A DNA stretch of 64,000 bases. Source: Labia minor (Eukaryota; Arthropoda; Insecta; Dermaptera; Spongiphoridae). A program made the translations under genes and the position numbers. The stretch lies in contig OY720349.1 in NCBI GenBank assembly GCA_963082975.1, positions 45,489,962-45,553,961 of the forward strand, given 5' to 3'. The notes under the pieces were generated by a model that saw only the letters and a program-made list of their open reading frames with translations, was not told the origin of the DNA and searched no databases. Positions within the stretch are counted from its first letter, which is position 1. Each line of letters starts with the position of its first letter. Of this stretch, positions 46,555 through 58,189 are shown in pieces.

Positions 46555-47065
46555 CGAGGGCAGGTCATTAAGTCTCTGACTTTTTGAATTTCCCGTCTCT
46601 TAAATTAAATGGCAACATTGCTCCTGTCAGTAAGCAACAATCACCTGGCTCCTGTACGAAATTGGAACCAGCTGGGTCTTTTAGTTTTTGTTTGACATCC
46701 ATTAATAGCGGGCTACCTCGTTATTTGAGAAGAAAATGGAAATAAGTGAATTACATTGAAAATTCATGAATTGGGATACGAATTGCTCCTTCATCCGCCC
46801 TATTCTCCGGATTTAGTCTCGAGTGACGATTTCTTGTTTCCATACCTGAAAAAATAACTCGGTGGAAAAAGATTTGACTCCAATGATGAAATCACCTCAC
46901 AAATATATATATTTTGATGTCCTCGAAAAAACTTATTTTTTTGGAAGGGATAAAAATATTGGAAATGTATCGAGCTCAAAGGAGACTACGTTGAAAAATA
47001 AAATAAATTTTTATCCAAAAACCTGAGTTTCATTCAAAAAGTCACGGACTTATTGACCTCCTTTC
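46555..47065 (+). mobile_element. mariner with internal deletion
   Basis: Left TIR CGAGGGCAGGTCATTAAGTC (46555). The right end TTCAAAAAGTCACGGACTTA (47032) continues to a decayed terminus near 47065. Inside, a frame reads LLLHPPYSPDLVSSDDFLF (46785-46842), the conserved mariner region with the third catalytic Asp, and later WKCIELKGDYVEK (46958-47000), the typical C-terminus. The region holding the first two catalytic Asp residues is gone. It is non-autonomous. Confidence 0.85.
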
Positions 47066-47310
47066 AGCACATTCTGAGCATGATAAGTAAAAATAATTGT
47101 TGAATATTTGTAAGTTAATAAAATATTTCATTAATTTTTTCTTAATTTAAATTAAATTGAATTTAAACTTTTTGTCCTTTTTGTATTTTAAAAAAATTGA
47201 TCATCTTAATAGTATGGAAAAATTGAAATAAAAAATTCCATAAAACAAGAGTTCAATTTTTATCGAGTACAAAGATACAGCTTTTAATATGTAATCCAAA
47301 CAAATTTAAA

Positions 47311-47582
47311 GCCCAATTTACACGGGCTTAGTACTTGTCATTAGTTCAGGGGTGGGCAAATACTTTTAAGCGCGGGCTTTTTGAACGCCCGCCGGCCCGT
47401 TGAAAAAGTTGGCTCTTATTTTGATTTTTCGTTAAATATGTCTCTAAAAAAAAAAAGATAAATTTTTTTTATTAGTGTTTTAGAAATATGGTCCTCCGGC
47501 CCAGAAGACATTTTGAAAATTTCATTTTGGCCAAAAGTATTTGCCCACCCCTGAACTAATGACAAGCCCGTGTAAATTGGGC
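47311..47582. mobile_element. long-TIR miniature element, hAT-like core
   Basis: Arms of about 50 bp pair almost perfectly: GCCCAATTTACACGGGCTT (47311) with its complement ending at 47582, except for 7 extra bases in the left arm near 47330. The inner part of each arm is CAGGGGTGGGCAAATACTTT, a known style of hAT terminus. TTAAA flanks both sides (47306-47310, 47583-47587). The 5-bp duplication argues against a plain hAT; nested or hybrid structure is possible. Confidence 0.75.
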
Positions 47583-47587
47583 TTAAA

Positions 47588-47973
47588 GCAAGTGCAAATG
47601 AGAAGGTACAAAGTTAATTTTCTACCGAGAGGATGTCTTCAATTTCACCAAAAGTCTATTCATTTACACGTTCAGATGAAATATGACTCCTGGGCACTAC
47701 ACCAGTGTCATACAGTATATTGGAAACATGAATAAATACTCTTGAATCTATTACTACTTTGTAATTATAGATAGTAAAGTTAACATAAATTTGAATATTA
47801 TATATTCTATTTTTAATAATAAAATAAAATTAATTATATTTGAAATAAAATAAATAGATATATGTTTTTTTAAATTTAATTTTATATATTTAAAATTAAA
47901 ATTTCCTTCTTTTGCGTATTGTGGTTTATCAAACATTCATATTTTCATTCACTTAAAATTTAAATTAACTATA
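47588..47973. other. AT-rich spacer
   Basis: Nothing recognised. A short open frame at 47541-47735 overlaps the TIR element and is not credible. Confidence 0.4.
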
Positions 47974-48520
47974 GTACCGGGACCCCGAGCCTCGGCTCGG
48001 TACTTAAGTTAAAAAAAATGATTCATTATTATTGGGTTTGGCTGGTAATATTAATACCTGGGATACCGAGCTGTCGCTCGAAAAAATATTTAGACATTAT
48101 TATAGACATTTTCATTCTGTAAATTAAATAATTTTATTTCATTTAAATAAATATCTATTTTTAAATAATTTTTCTCTCTACATTATTTATCTAATTCTGA
48201 CAATATATTAAGATCACACCGGGACCCCGAGCCTCGGCTAGGTAATTAAGTTAAAAAAAAATAATTCATTATTATATTGGGTTTGGCTGGTAATATTAAT
48301 ACTTGGGACACCGAGCTGATATACAATTCTTTAATTATTTATTACAATTATTAAATGTTGCATCATTGCATGGAACTTGGGGTCCTCAATAATACATAAA
48401 TATGTATACCGGGACCCCGAGCCTCGGCTCGGTACTTAAGTTAAAAAAAATGATTCATTATTATTGGATTTGGCTGGTAATATTAATACCTGGGACACCG
48501 AGCTCGCTCTACCCTTTAAA
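47974..48520 (+). repeat. three tandem family C units
   Basis: Each has GGGACCCCGAGCCTCGGCT, with a near-perfect 16-bp palindrome (CCGAGCCTCGGCTCGG at 48417-48432), then AAGTTAAAAAAAAT..., GGTTTGGCTGGTAATATTAA and a GGGAYACCGAGCT end. Between the second and third is the ATTGATATACAATTCTTTAA module that also follows the third. Confidence 0.85.
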
Positions 48521-48671
48521 AAATATTGATATACAATTCTTTAATTATTTATTACAATTATTAAATGTATTAAATAATATTTTATTGAAAAAATATTAAA
48601 AATTATAAAACTATCTAAAACTTAATTAATAAAAGAACAATGAATAAATAAATCACGAAAATAGATAAAAA

Positions 48672-48745
48672 AAAAATGCACGCGGCGAGTTTCGATCCTT
48701 CGAACTCGGGGAGTAAAAACAATTGTTCTTACCGCTGGTCTATGA
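48672..48745 (-). repeat. tRNA-like segment, reverse copy
   Basis: Read on the minus strand: TAGACCAGCGGTAAGA (A-box-like) and, about 30 bp on, GAGTTCGAAGGATCGAAACT (B-box-like, with a small duplication). Partner of 24565-24625. Confidence 0.45.
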
Positions 48746-49520
48746 TATTTTGATAATTACAAGGATATTTTTACCATATTTCAAAGACATTTATTTGTTT
48801 TGTTGTTTTTTTTTGAGAGAGATTAATAAATATATATATATATTTTATTAAAAATAAATATTTTTAATTTTATTTCGAAATTAAATAATGAATTTTATTT
48901 TAAAATATTTTAAATATTTAAAAAAAAAGCGGGAGTAAAATTTCAATATGAATGTCATATGTCATCGATAAATAATAAATAATATTAATAAATATTAAAT
49001 TTAATAAAAGAACAATGAATAAATAAATATAAAATAGTAATTTATTAAAAAATAATAGATTAAAAAAAAAAAAAAAATTATTTCAAAACCATTTTTTATT
49101 TTGTTGTTATTTTTTTTTTGAGAGAGATTAATAAATATATATATATTTTATTAAAAATAAATATTTTTAATTTTATTTCGAAATTAAATAATAAATTTTA
49201 AAATATTTTAAATATAAATAAAAAAAATATTAATACAAAATTAAAAAAAGGCGGGAGTAAAATTTCAAAATGGATGCCATTTACGTCACCCATATATAAT
49301 TTTCAATTAAGAAATTAATAATGAAGCTGTAAGTTTCAAGAGATGTGATCAATAAAACTCAATTTTTCTTTATAAATACTATATCTAGTGTGAATTTGAA
49401 AAAAATCGTTAGAGCGGTTTTTGAGAACCAATGGTTATAGATAAATAGATATATAGATATATAGATATATAGATATATAGATATATACAATTTTAGCTAG
49501 CATAATAAGATAAGATTTAG

Positions 49521-49922
49521 AAAGTTTATATAAGTAAGATGTTTTCGGCGTCTCCGTCGGCAAACAGATGATATACGTTCTAAGATTAAGGACGAAAGCC
49601 ACTCTCATTAATGGAGGTCTTTGATATATAGGTACTTGATCTTAATAATCTTACTTATAATTAAGATGATTTAAAGCTTGAATATATGAACAAACATAGT
49701 ATAAATCAACTTTTTACCTCCTGACCAGAATTATTAAGTTTCCAAATTGTTATTCTATATTTTCTAAGAAGATTAAACCAGAGTCAAAAATATTCCTCAA
49801 AATAAAAAAAATTTATATTAAAATAAAAATAATCAAAACAAAATTGTTTGTACTTTCTTTGTATATATATCTTTCTATATTTAAATGGATTAAAAAGTAC
49901 ATATTCATTATTTTGTTTGATG
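49521..49922. other. AT-rich spacer
   Basis: A short mixed-composition patch at 49540-49620. Nothing else. Confidence 0.4.
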
Positions 49923-49930
49923 TGTTAGAC

Positions 49931-50304
49931 CAGTGATTCTCAACCTTTTTTTTACCACGACACACTTTTAAGGGTTTAAAAATTTGGCTACACATAAAGA
50001 CAAAGAATAGTATAAAAGTTATTTACTTATTTACCATATTGAAATATAACAAAATAAAAATTGAAAAATATTCGAAAATGTTTAAACATTTTAGCTTTTT
50101 TTTAGAACCATATTGAAAAAAATTGAAAAAAGTCGGAAATGTTTAAGAGCCTGATCGCAAAAATATTTTATGTTTTTTTATATGCATATAAAATAAATAA
50201 GTACTTTTTCTTAATTTGAACTTTACATTTGTAAAATTTGGCTGCACATTTTGAAAATCTCGCGGCACACAAAAGTGCCGCGGCACAGTGGTTGAGAATC
50301 ACTG
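49931..50304. mobile_element. 374-bp hAT miniature element, Buster-type TSD
   Basis: TIRs CAGTGATTCTCAACC and its complement (50290-50304). A perfect 8-bp TSD, TGTTAGAC, at 49923-49930 and 50305-50312, fits nnnTAnnn. TTTGGCTRCACAT occurs near both ends (49983 and 50237). TIR style and target pattern are close to those of the Buster at 8362, so the same kind of transposase may mobilise it. Confidence 0.9.
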
Positions 50305-50312
50305 TGTTAGAC

Positions 50313-51114
50313 AATACAAGATATGTGGAGTGGATAGTAGCAGTGGATTCCATGGTAAGCGAATTAGAATCATCACATTTCAATATGGTCCATCAAAGAG
50401 TGTCAATTTTCCCATAAAAGAGAGAAATCATGTTTTTCTTAGGATTAAATTTACATTGACGTAGATGGTAGTCTATTTTATAAAGATCAAATAAATAAAC
50501 AAAATATTCACCCAGTACATGGTTTGTTTGATCCTAGCGTGAATTGCATCGACACTACTTTCCCCAAATACTACCCTAAAAGAAATATATTATTCAGTTT
50601 TCACAAGTAGAAAATGGAATCAACATTCGAATGAATATCAAGTTTTCTATTTGCGCTCTCGACATATTCACTTAAAGCATAAGTTTTGGAAAAGACAAGA
50701 ATCGAAAATACACTAAATATATATTGTACCAACTATAAAAATTGAAGTGGTTATATAAATTTGAATCAAAAAATCAAGGAATGTTTTTTCTCTAATATTG
50801 TTTTCAATAGAACATGTTATGAACATAACAGATAAAAAGTAATAAATTGTCATATTAATTAAATAAAGTTAAAATATATATTAAGAAATAAGTAAACAGA
50901 AATAAATTCAATAATTAGTATCACTCTACTAAAATATCTGGAGCTTAAATGCTCATTTAATGCGCCTCCTTATATATTATAAATAAAATTAAATTAAATA
51001 TATTTATGTTATATTCATATCTGTATTTTATTGCATTAATAGCTACATTTAAATTATTCGAAATTGTTTCACAACGTTTAGAAGATTTATCCTTATTCGC
51101 CGCCATCAATTTGG
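50313..51114. other. AT-rich stretch
   Basis: Mixed composition at 50330-50720 without ORF or repeat ends; otherwise AT-rich. Confidence 0.4.
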
Positions 51115-51117
51115 GCG

Positions 51118-51180
51118 TTTTTCACACCTAGACAGGGGCTCTGCCCCCTGTATTCTGTATTTGGTTGGAAGTTTATTTTT
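51118..51180 (-). mobile_element. Helitron A 3'-end fragment
   Basis: Reverse complement of the Helitron 3' region: TTCACACCTAGACAGGGGCT, hairpin CAGGGGC-TCT-GCCCCCTG, then TTTGGTTGGAAG. The terminal hairpin and CTAG are lost. Confidence 0.65.
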
Positions 51181-51327
51181 GCAGTTATGCAATCATCGAA
51201 CATCACATGCTAAAAAATGATGAAACGAGCATTTAAGCTTCTGCGTCCCCGTCACATGCTCGGTAATGCATTAAATATCTATCTCTCTGATTACTTCATT
51301 TGAGATTAAAATTCAATGTAGCTAAAG

Positions 51328-51392
51328 GTAGCTGGAAATTAATTTATTCCAAACCGTCGGTAGGTTCAGTGTATGGCCACAGGTCAACTTAT
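51328..51392 (+). mobile_element. family B 3'-end fragment
   Basis: The last 65 bp of family B: GTAGCTGGAAATTAATTTAT, CCGTCGGTAGGTTC, then GGCCACAGGTCAACTT. The rest is missing. Confidence 0.75.
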
Positions 51393-52979
51393 TTTTCTAT
51401 AAAATATAAAATAATCCAATAAAATATTGTGTGAAATATATTCAATATATTTTTAAACATTTTTATTTATTCTCTCTCTCTCTCTTTTCACTTATTTTAA
51501 AAACTTCAACATAGAATGGAGATGAATAGAACCCATCTTTTCAATAATTCAATTTTTACAAATAAATTACTTTCTTTATACCCAGGAGAGTTCATGAACT
51601 TAATCAAAGATATTTTTATAGTAAGGTTTTTTTAATTCTATTGAACATATTTTCCCATTATTTAATAGTTATTTTAGTTATTATCATATTCATTCATTCA
51701 TCATATCTTTAAAAAAAATCTAAGAGGACTTTAACCTTAATAAATTATAATATTCAATTTAAAGAAAATTTGATGATATATATCGACAAAAATAAAATTT
51801 GCTTAACTAAGATAGAAGGCGAATTCTACTTTCTGGGATCTTTCACTGTAAATATAGGAAAGAGGAGGGGCAAAAGAGCGACGATCAAATCCAGAGGGAA
51901 TAGATCAAGAGAAAAAAAAGAACGAGAAGGAAGGAATCAACACCAACCAAACAGCATAGCATATTGTTTTGTTTGCATGACCAAAATGTTGTTCACTCTC
52001 TTGATGTCTGAATCAATTTAAGGGGGAGTAAAGCCCTAAAGGAATTGACTGCAATGTGAGTGTCCTTTCTTCACCTTTATTTGACTTTAGGATTTTTTTT
52101 TGTTTTTATTTGGGGAAAGAAAAGCAAAACAAATCCCAAAATTTTATTCAATTCTACCAATAGACATACATAGGAATAATTTTTTTATTTATTGAATTAC
52201 AATAGAATTTTTTAAATTTTATAAATTTTTGTAAACAAAATGATAAAGTGTAATTTCAATAAAATAACAAATAAAAATGATTAAAAAATAAACTAGTTTT
52301 TGTGGAAATAAACAAGGGAGTGGCTCTTTCAATTTTAAATTAAATGTTGGAATCAATAAATTTTTTAAAAGAGAATATCAGCTCAGTGGGTTGCCTAGGT
52401 TTCTGTTGCAAGGGGCAGATGTCACTTTTGACGATTCTCACCTTTATTGAATTTTCAATAAAAATTAATTTTATCCTAAATTTTTAAGAACTAGAAAAAA
52501 TATTTAATGGTATAAACCATGTTTCAATTGAAAATTAAAAATAATGAGTGGATATAATACTTATAAAGCTTTTGATAAAAAAAATATATATAATATACAT
52601 TTCACTAGTTCCTATAAATTATTAGAAATAAAAATAAAATTGATTATCAAAATTAAAATTTAATTTTCTTAGTCTTATTCATAGGTATAAGAAAATTCAC
52701 AAAGCATGAAGCATAAGCAATAAGCATTGTTGATTAAAATTTTTTTTTTAATATCATAAAGACCCATTCCTAAGCTCGAAGATTTAAAACTTTTTATAAT
52801 TTTTTCTAAAATCTGTCGTCCCTATCAGATAAGAATCTCCTGTCCCTTCTCTTCTCTAAGTTACTCTTTATTAGAAAAATTAAAATTCATAATAATTTAT
52901 TTTAATTAATATAAACTGGAAATAAATATAAAAATAAACTTGGCAAAATAGTTGATTTATTAGTTTTTTAATATATATT
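51393..52979. other. AT-rich stretch with island 51810-52090
   Basis: Purine-rich island. An 83-codon frame at 51770 has no known domain and a biased composition, so it is not called a gene. Confidence 0.4.
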
Positions 52980-52991
52980 AATATATTGAGA

Positions 52992-53402
52992 AAATTGGAG
53001 GTGGCTTGGCCGAGAGTGTAGCGTGGCAACCTTCTACACAAGAAGTCGGCGTTCGAATCTAACCAAGAACGGATTTTTCTAATAAATTCAATTTAACATC
53101 AGCTGCCTCCGGCTCCAGGAACTGACAAGCCCTGGTTCTATTCAACCCTGCACCAGCATGACTGCCTCAAAAACAAGCAACCATAAGCAACAATGGACAT
53201 GATGAGAATAACTCCAGTTGGTACCCAATCCACCCGTCACCTGGAGGATTCGGATCTTCACGAGCACTCAAAAAGTAAGAATAAAATAAAAAAGTTAACA
53301 CCTAAAGAACATATATATGCGCACACTTAACATCAATACCCTTGTATATGGGAGCTTTGCGTGATCCTAGATGGCCCAGATGCAAATAATAATAATAATA
53401 AT
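52992..53402 (+). mobile_element. tRNA-derived SINE (family 2), full length
   Basis: Head GGTGGCTTGGCCGAGAGTGT (52999) resembles the A box of Ser/Leu-type tRNAs. GGCGTTCGAATCTA (53048-53061) matches a B box. A body of about 300 bp follows, ending in an (AAT)n tail (53384-53402). A perfect 12-bp target duplication, AATATATTGAGA, flanks it (52980-52991, 53403-53414). Unrelated in body to SINE family 1. Confidence 0.88.
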
Positions 53403-53414
53403 AATATATTGAGA

Positions 53415-55260
53415 TTGATATTTTAATATATTGATTAATTAATAGATAATGATATATCACTGAATGTCACTATTATTAATAATTATATGCACAGAGGGCG
53501 AAAAAAGAAAGAGGAAATTTGAAATAAATAACTAAAAACTGCTTACTGCTCTCTATATAATATGGAAATCCATTATTTAATAGTTTTATAATATAATATA
53601 ATTATTTTTTAGAATTAATCAAAATCGATTTTTATTATTGAAATTAAATTTTTTTTTAATAGTTATATTTATTTAAAACACATATAATATATATTTTTAT
53701 TTAACTTTTCCTTTTCATTTAATTATAATAAATTGAATTAAATTAAAAATCAAAATTAAAAAATTTAAATTATTTAATTATAAGTAGATAATTAATAAAT
53801 AATAAATTAAAATATAATAACATTAATTGAAATAATTAAATTAATAATATTAATAATTTATTTTTTAAAATTGTTAATATTAAATGATAATATATTGTTA
53901 ATATCATAAATTTCTATATAGACAGTTACATTTGTGTGGTTAAAATATTTTTCTTTGAAGCTCTGTAAAATTGATAAAATAAAATTTATTAAATATATTT
54001 ATAATATAAATACTAATTAATATTATAAATCTAAATTCAAATTTTTATTCTAAATTAAGAAATTTTCTGTTCAATTTTTTTAGTTTCTTTTATATCATAG
54101 AAATTTTAATATAATATGATATTTACTATTTAAACATATGTATATTTTTTTATTTATTAAAATTCCAAAGTAATCACTTAATGTGTTTTTACTAATGAAA
54201 GCAGTCAGATAAATAAATACATAAATACATTATGGTGAATAGTATATCTAGGTATCATTTCATAAATTATAATTGTCTTTTGCAATTATTTTGTCTTATA
54301 AATAATAATATTAAGTTATAACAATAGTTTTTACTTTCTCAGCTTGTATATTCCTTTTTTCATCCAGATTATTTCTTTAAAAATTGATATAATTTAAATA
54401 TGCTTTTTGTATTTTTTGATAAATTTGCACATCTCTACACCGCACACTTTAACATTTTATTATAAAGCTTTTATTTGTTATAATGAACTTCTCTTTATAC
54501 AACAAGTATAAAATGCATAACAAAGATTTGACATGCCCCATAGGAGATAGCATGGGTAGAAATAGACAAAACTAGACCTTCTAGATGCCACACCTTGATT
54601 CCTTTAATCATGGATTTGTGGATGTGTGTTTTATCCTTTAAAAAAATATCTTTAAAAGTAATAAATATTAATTTAATTTTTTTTGTCAATTTATATGTGT
54701 ATTGATTAAATTTGTTATATAATATAATTCTAAGTAAATTCTTTTATTATAATCAACAACTTTTAAAAAATTTTAATATTATTTATTTTGGTCCAAGAGA
54801 TGAGAATTTCTTTAATAATTTTTTGTACTGAAATTTATTAATATTATTTTGTCACACACATCATATATTTCTTTTTATAGTTTTGGGTTTAGTTAAGACT
54901 TTCAATTCTCACTGATATTTCAATAAAGATAAATTTATATTATTATATATAAATTAACCTTTAAATGTTTATATCGAGACCTTAAAGGAATTTCTTATTA
55001 GACTCATTATTTCATTCACATTATTCCAAAAGTAAAATGTTTAAATAGAAATATTTTAAAAATAAATTTAAAAAGGTAATAAATTATTATTTTTTAAGAG
55101 AATATATATATAGACCTATATTCTAAATTCTAAAATATTCTGAAATATTTATATATTGTAAATCATAGACAAATGATATAACTTAGTATATGAATATCCA
55201 ATATAAGTATTATAATCAATTTAAATAATAAATAATTTAATAAACAGGCTTTCCATGAAT
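53415..55260. other. long AT-rich stretch
   Basis: Very AT-rich. One less AT-rich patch at 54480-54620. The minus-strand frame 54495-54689 is unassigned and doubtful. Confidence 0.4.
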
Positions 55261-55840
55261 CAATTATTCTGTTGGAACATCCATTCAAATTCTGTTGTCC
55301 AGCCAAGATAGATTTCTAAGATAGATTTTAGAGAGTGGATGTCTTGTTGAGATAATTATATTTTAGTAGAGTTTGAAGATGAGTTGATGTGTGTCATTTA
55401 ACTCTCAAAGTCAAGGAGTGACAGAGATGGCGAATTGGGATCCCAGGAGAGAAAAAGAGAGAGAGAGAGAGAGAGAGAGATTGTTAATTAATAGAAGAGT
55501 GTGTTGGCCCCTTGAACTGGACTAACCAACTCGGCAGTGAACCAAAGGACTTGGCCTCGCCCCTCTTTTGAATAGCATCCGAGCTCATCTCACGGAGACA
55601 TGGTCATCTTAATTGCAAACCCTCGGTCCCTCTATAACGACGTCTCTGCATATATGATATCAGAGACGATGGATGGACCAGGAAGGGAGGCTCAACAAGA
55701 GAAGAGAGCGGGTTGCTGGTGGACTTAACTAGCTTTCCACTTGGCTGATATATAGATTGAGTTTTCCTCCCCCAGCCTCTTGCAATCCTCCGCTCTCACT
55801 AACTCTCCTGAGAAATTGCGAGAAACAAGCTTAAAAGAAT
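55261..55840. other. single-copy-like island
   Basis: The longest mixed-composition island in the right half, with a (GA)n tract (55450-55480) in the middle, several CpGs and no repeat ends or frame of note. Candidate regulatory or untranslated sequence, by composition only. Confidence 0.35.
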
Positions 55841-56489
55841 ATATATATATATATAATATTCTTACTTTTTTTTCTATTTAAAATGAAACTTTACTTTTTT
55901 CTTTATAAGAAGGTTATTAGATCATGAAATTACGTTCACTATATTTAAAAAAAAAAGATAGAAGAAGAATTTCCATTTGAATCTCAAATTTACAATTAAG
56001 TGGAAAAAATAAATATTTAATCTTATTTGATTTTAATGTGAAAATAAAAATATTTTTTTTAAAGGAAGTTTATATAAAATAATTTTTGTGTGTGTGAAAA
56101 GTAGTTGTATTGATCATACAACGGCAACCGACTTGATAGGCGCTGTCTTTTCATAAGAATGTTAAAAAGCTACAGGTTACCCTTTGCTATCATTACAATT
56201 ACTATTCATTACAATTTACTTATATGATTATCTTTTCTATACTACCGCTTACATCACAATAGTGAAATAAAATCACTTATACTATATGAGGAACGATTTT
56301 AAAAACACAGAGACCGATATTACTCAAACCAAATGACTGAGAAATTAAAGTTATGGACAAACGCAAATTTTTTTAATGTTTATAGATTTATAGAGAACTA
56401 TATAAATATTTAGGTTTAATTTATATGTGAAAAAATATTTTTTTTTAATAATATTAATAAATCTAAAAATTTTTATTTTTTTTTTTAGA
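55841..56489. other. AT-rich spacer with SINE piece
   Basis: AT-rich. Contains the SINE family 1 fragment at 56119-56175 (separate entry). Confidence 0.4.
56119..56175 (+). mobile_element. SINE family 1, 3' fragment
   Basis: ACGGCAACCGACTTGATAGG and GCGCTGTC match 12795-12815 and the reverse of 23283-23310. It ends ACAGGTTACC without a T tail. Confidence 0.65.
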
Positions 56490-57075
56490 GATAGTATTGC
56501 GATCACGAAAATTTTCGATATTGAGATTTTGATGTTTTTATTCGTTTTGAAGGTTCCTGAATCATTCTCACTAGGGTTGAGAAAAATGTCTGTGTGTATG
56601 TATGTAACCAAGATTACGCAAAAACGGTTTGATCTAGAATGATGAAATTTGGTACATGGGCATTATTCAAAATTAATAGTTTTCTATCAACTTTTGAGAA
56701 AGGTAGCTCAACCGGAATTACCTACAACGTTTTGATATTTTTTTCTTCAAAAGTGACCCTATAAATAAAGATATATGTTTGATAATTTTTCACATGATTA
56801 ATAATTGTATAAAACTGCTATATATAGAATTTCAGCTTGAGTGAATCGCTGAAAGTACCAGAATTAATTTTTTAACACTGCAAATCTCACGCGCCAACAC
56901 GTGACGTGGTGCCATCAACAAAGAGTCAAACATACGCTGGTTTAATAAATATTATTTATTAATTTTAATTTATAATTGAATTAATTTAATTTAATTTAAA
57001 TTAATATATGTTATTTAATCCAATTCAAATTTGGGAGATAGTCGAATGGAGACCCTCCAGATTTTTTCAAATATA
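56490..57075 (+). mobile_element. repeat family E, copy 2
   Basis: Inverted partner of 11700-12240. Order on this strand: AAGGTTCCTGAATCATTCTC, GTCTGTGTGTATGTATG (56588), AAAACGGTTTGATCTAGAAT, ATGAAATTTGGTACATGG, then a G/C-containing section (56885-56940, with ACGTGACGTGGTGCC) and an AT-rich end with GTCGAATGGAGACC. No ORF; overlapping open frames at 56351-56642 are spurious. Confidence 0.7.
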
Positions 57076-58189
57076 AGAAATATGTATTATATATATATTA
57101 ATTATTATTAAAATTATCAAGAATCTCTCTCTCTCTCTTATGAAAAGGAATACAAATGAGATTGTCAGTCGAATTCAACCTAACCGTGACCTAAACCTAA
57201 AATAAATTATACTTAGATTTAATGATTGTTTGAATTTATTTATTAATTTAAAGTTTGATTATATAGATTTATAAAATTATATTTAGTTATGTTTTTACAT
57301 TTTTTTAATTAGATTTTTATAATTGTAAATCTATTTTATATTGCTTTCTTTACAAAAGCAATCCTAGTACCATGTTATAATTCTTTTTATTATTATATAA
57401 TAAAACAAGTTTATTTCAAATTAAAATCGAGGAATGCACAATTCGGGTTTTTGCCAAATCTCAAACGCTGATGAATATTGGTGTTAATGGCACCGAGAAT
57501 TAATAGGTAACAGCTTTATTATTAAAATAAGAAATACCAATCTTTTCAAAAAAAAAAAATAAAAAGTCAACTTTTGCGCAATATTTCTAACAGAGGTGAT
57601 GATATTTCGGAGCCGGTGCGGGGAATATGGGAAATTACATGTAAAATAAAAATAAAAACCCATAAAGTTGATATGTTTAAATATTTAATTACGTAAGTTT
57701 TAATAATTTAAAGTAGATAACATACATACATTTACACAAGTCTCGGACTAGGGATATTTCCCTGGTCTTACTATATTGTTTGGGGGGTTCAATTTTTTTT
57801 ATTATTTACTTACAAGCCGAGGTAAAACTTGTCATATCAATCCTTCGACACAATTTTAGATAAAGGCTTGAAAATGGTAAACAATGAGGGATATGAGAAT
57901 AAAAAAGTCTTAATAATATATTAAGTTTAAAGAATGTGCAAAAACGTAGTAATTACTATACTTACAAAAATTACAAAAAAAAACAAATTACGAATCTTTT
58001 AAAAAAAATATGATAAAATTTCGCTTGTGTGATCTTCAATATGGCCAATAAAACAAATTCTCCTGGATATTTTATAAAACCCAAATAAACTTTTTTAACT
58101 TTAAGTATATAAAACTTTAGAAAAACTTAAAAAATAAATATTAAATTAAAATATTAATTTTAATTTGATTCATTAGTTTGTTCTAAGGT
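57076..58189. other. AT-rich stretch
   Basis: (CT)n at 57125-57138. Mixed patches at 57420-57520 and 57590-57640. Nothing assigned. Confidence 0.4.

Larger units (their letters stand above)
47974..49520 (-). mobile_element. composite repeat X, copy 2, with three family C units
   Basis: Inverted relative of 24272-25905 (see that entry for block matches). The GC-rich terminal unit occurs three times in the same orientation (47974, 48216, 48406), separated by about 240 and 190 bp. The segment ends with AGATAT repeats (49436-49495). Also inside: two similar blocks near 48800 and 49100 (GAGAGAGATTAATAAATATA), about 310 bp apart, another local duplication. Confidence 0.7.

Noticed and set aside
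47974..48520. CRISPR-like array (three similar GC-palindromic units)
   Set aside because: Units are about 110 bp with unequal AT-rich spacers in a eukaryotic repeat; no cas-like genes.
52996..53070. tRNA-Ser/Leu gene
   Set aside because: The head continues into a SINE body with tail and target duplication.
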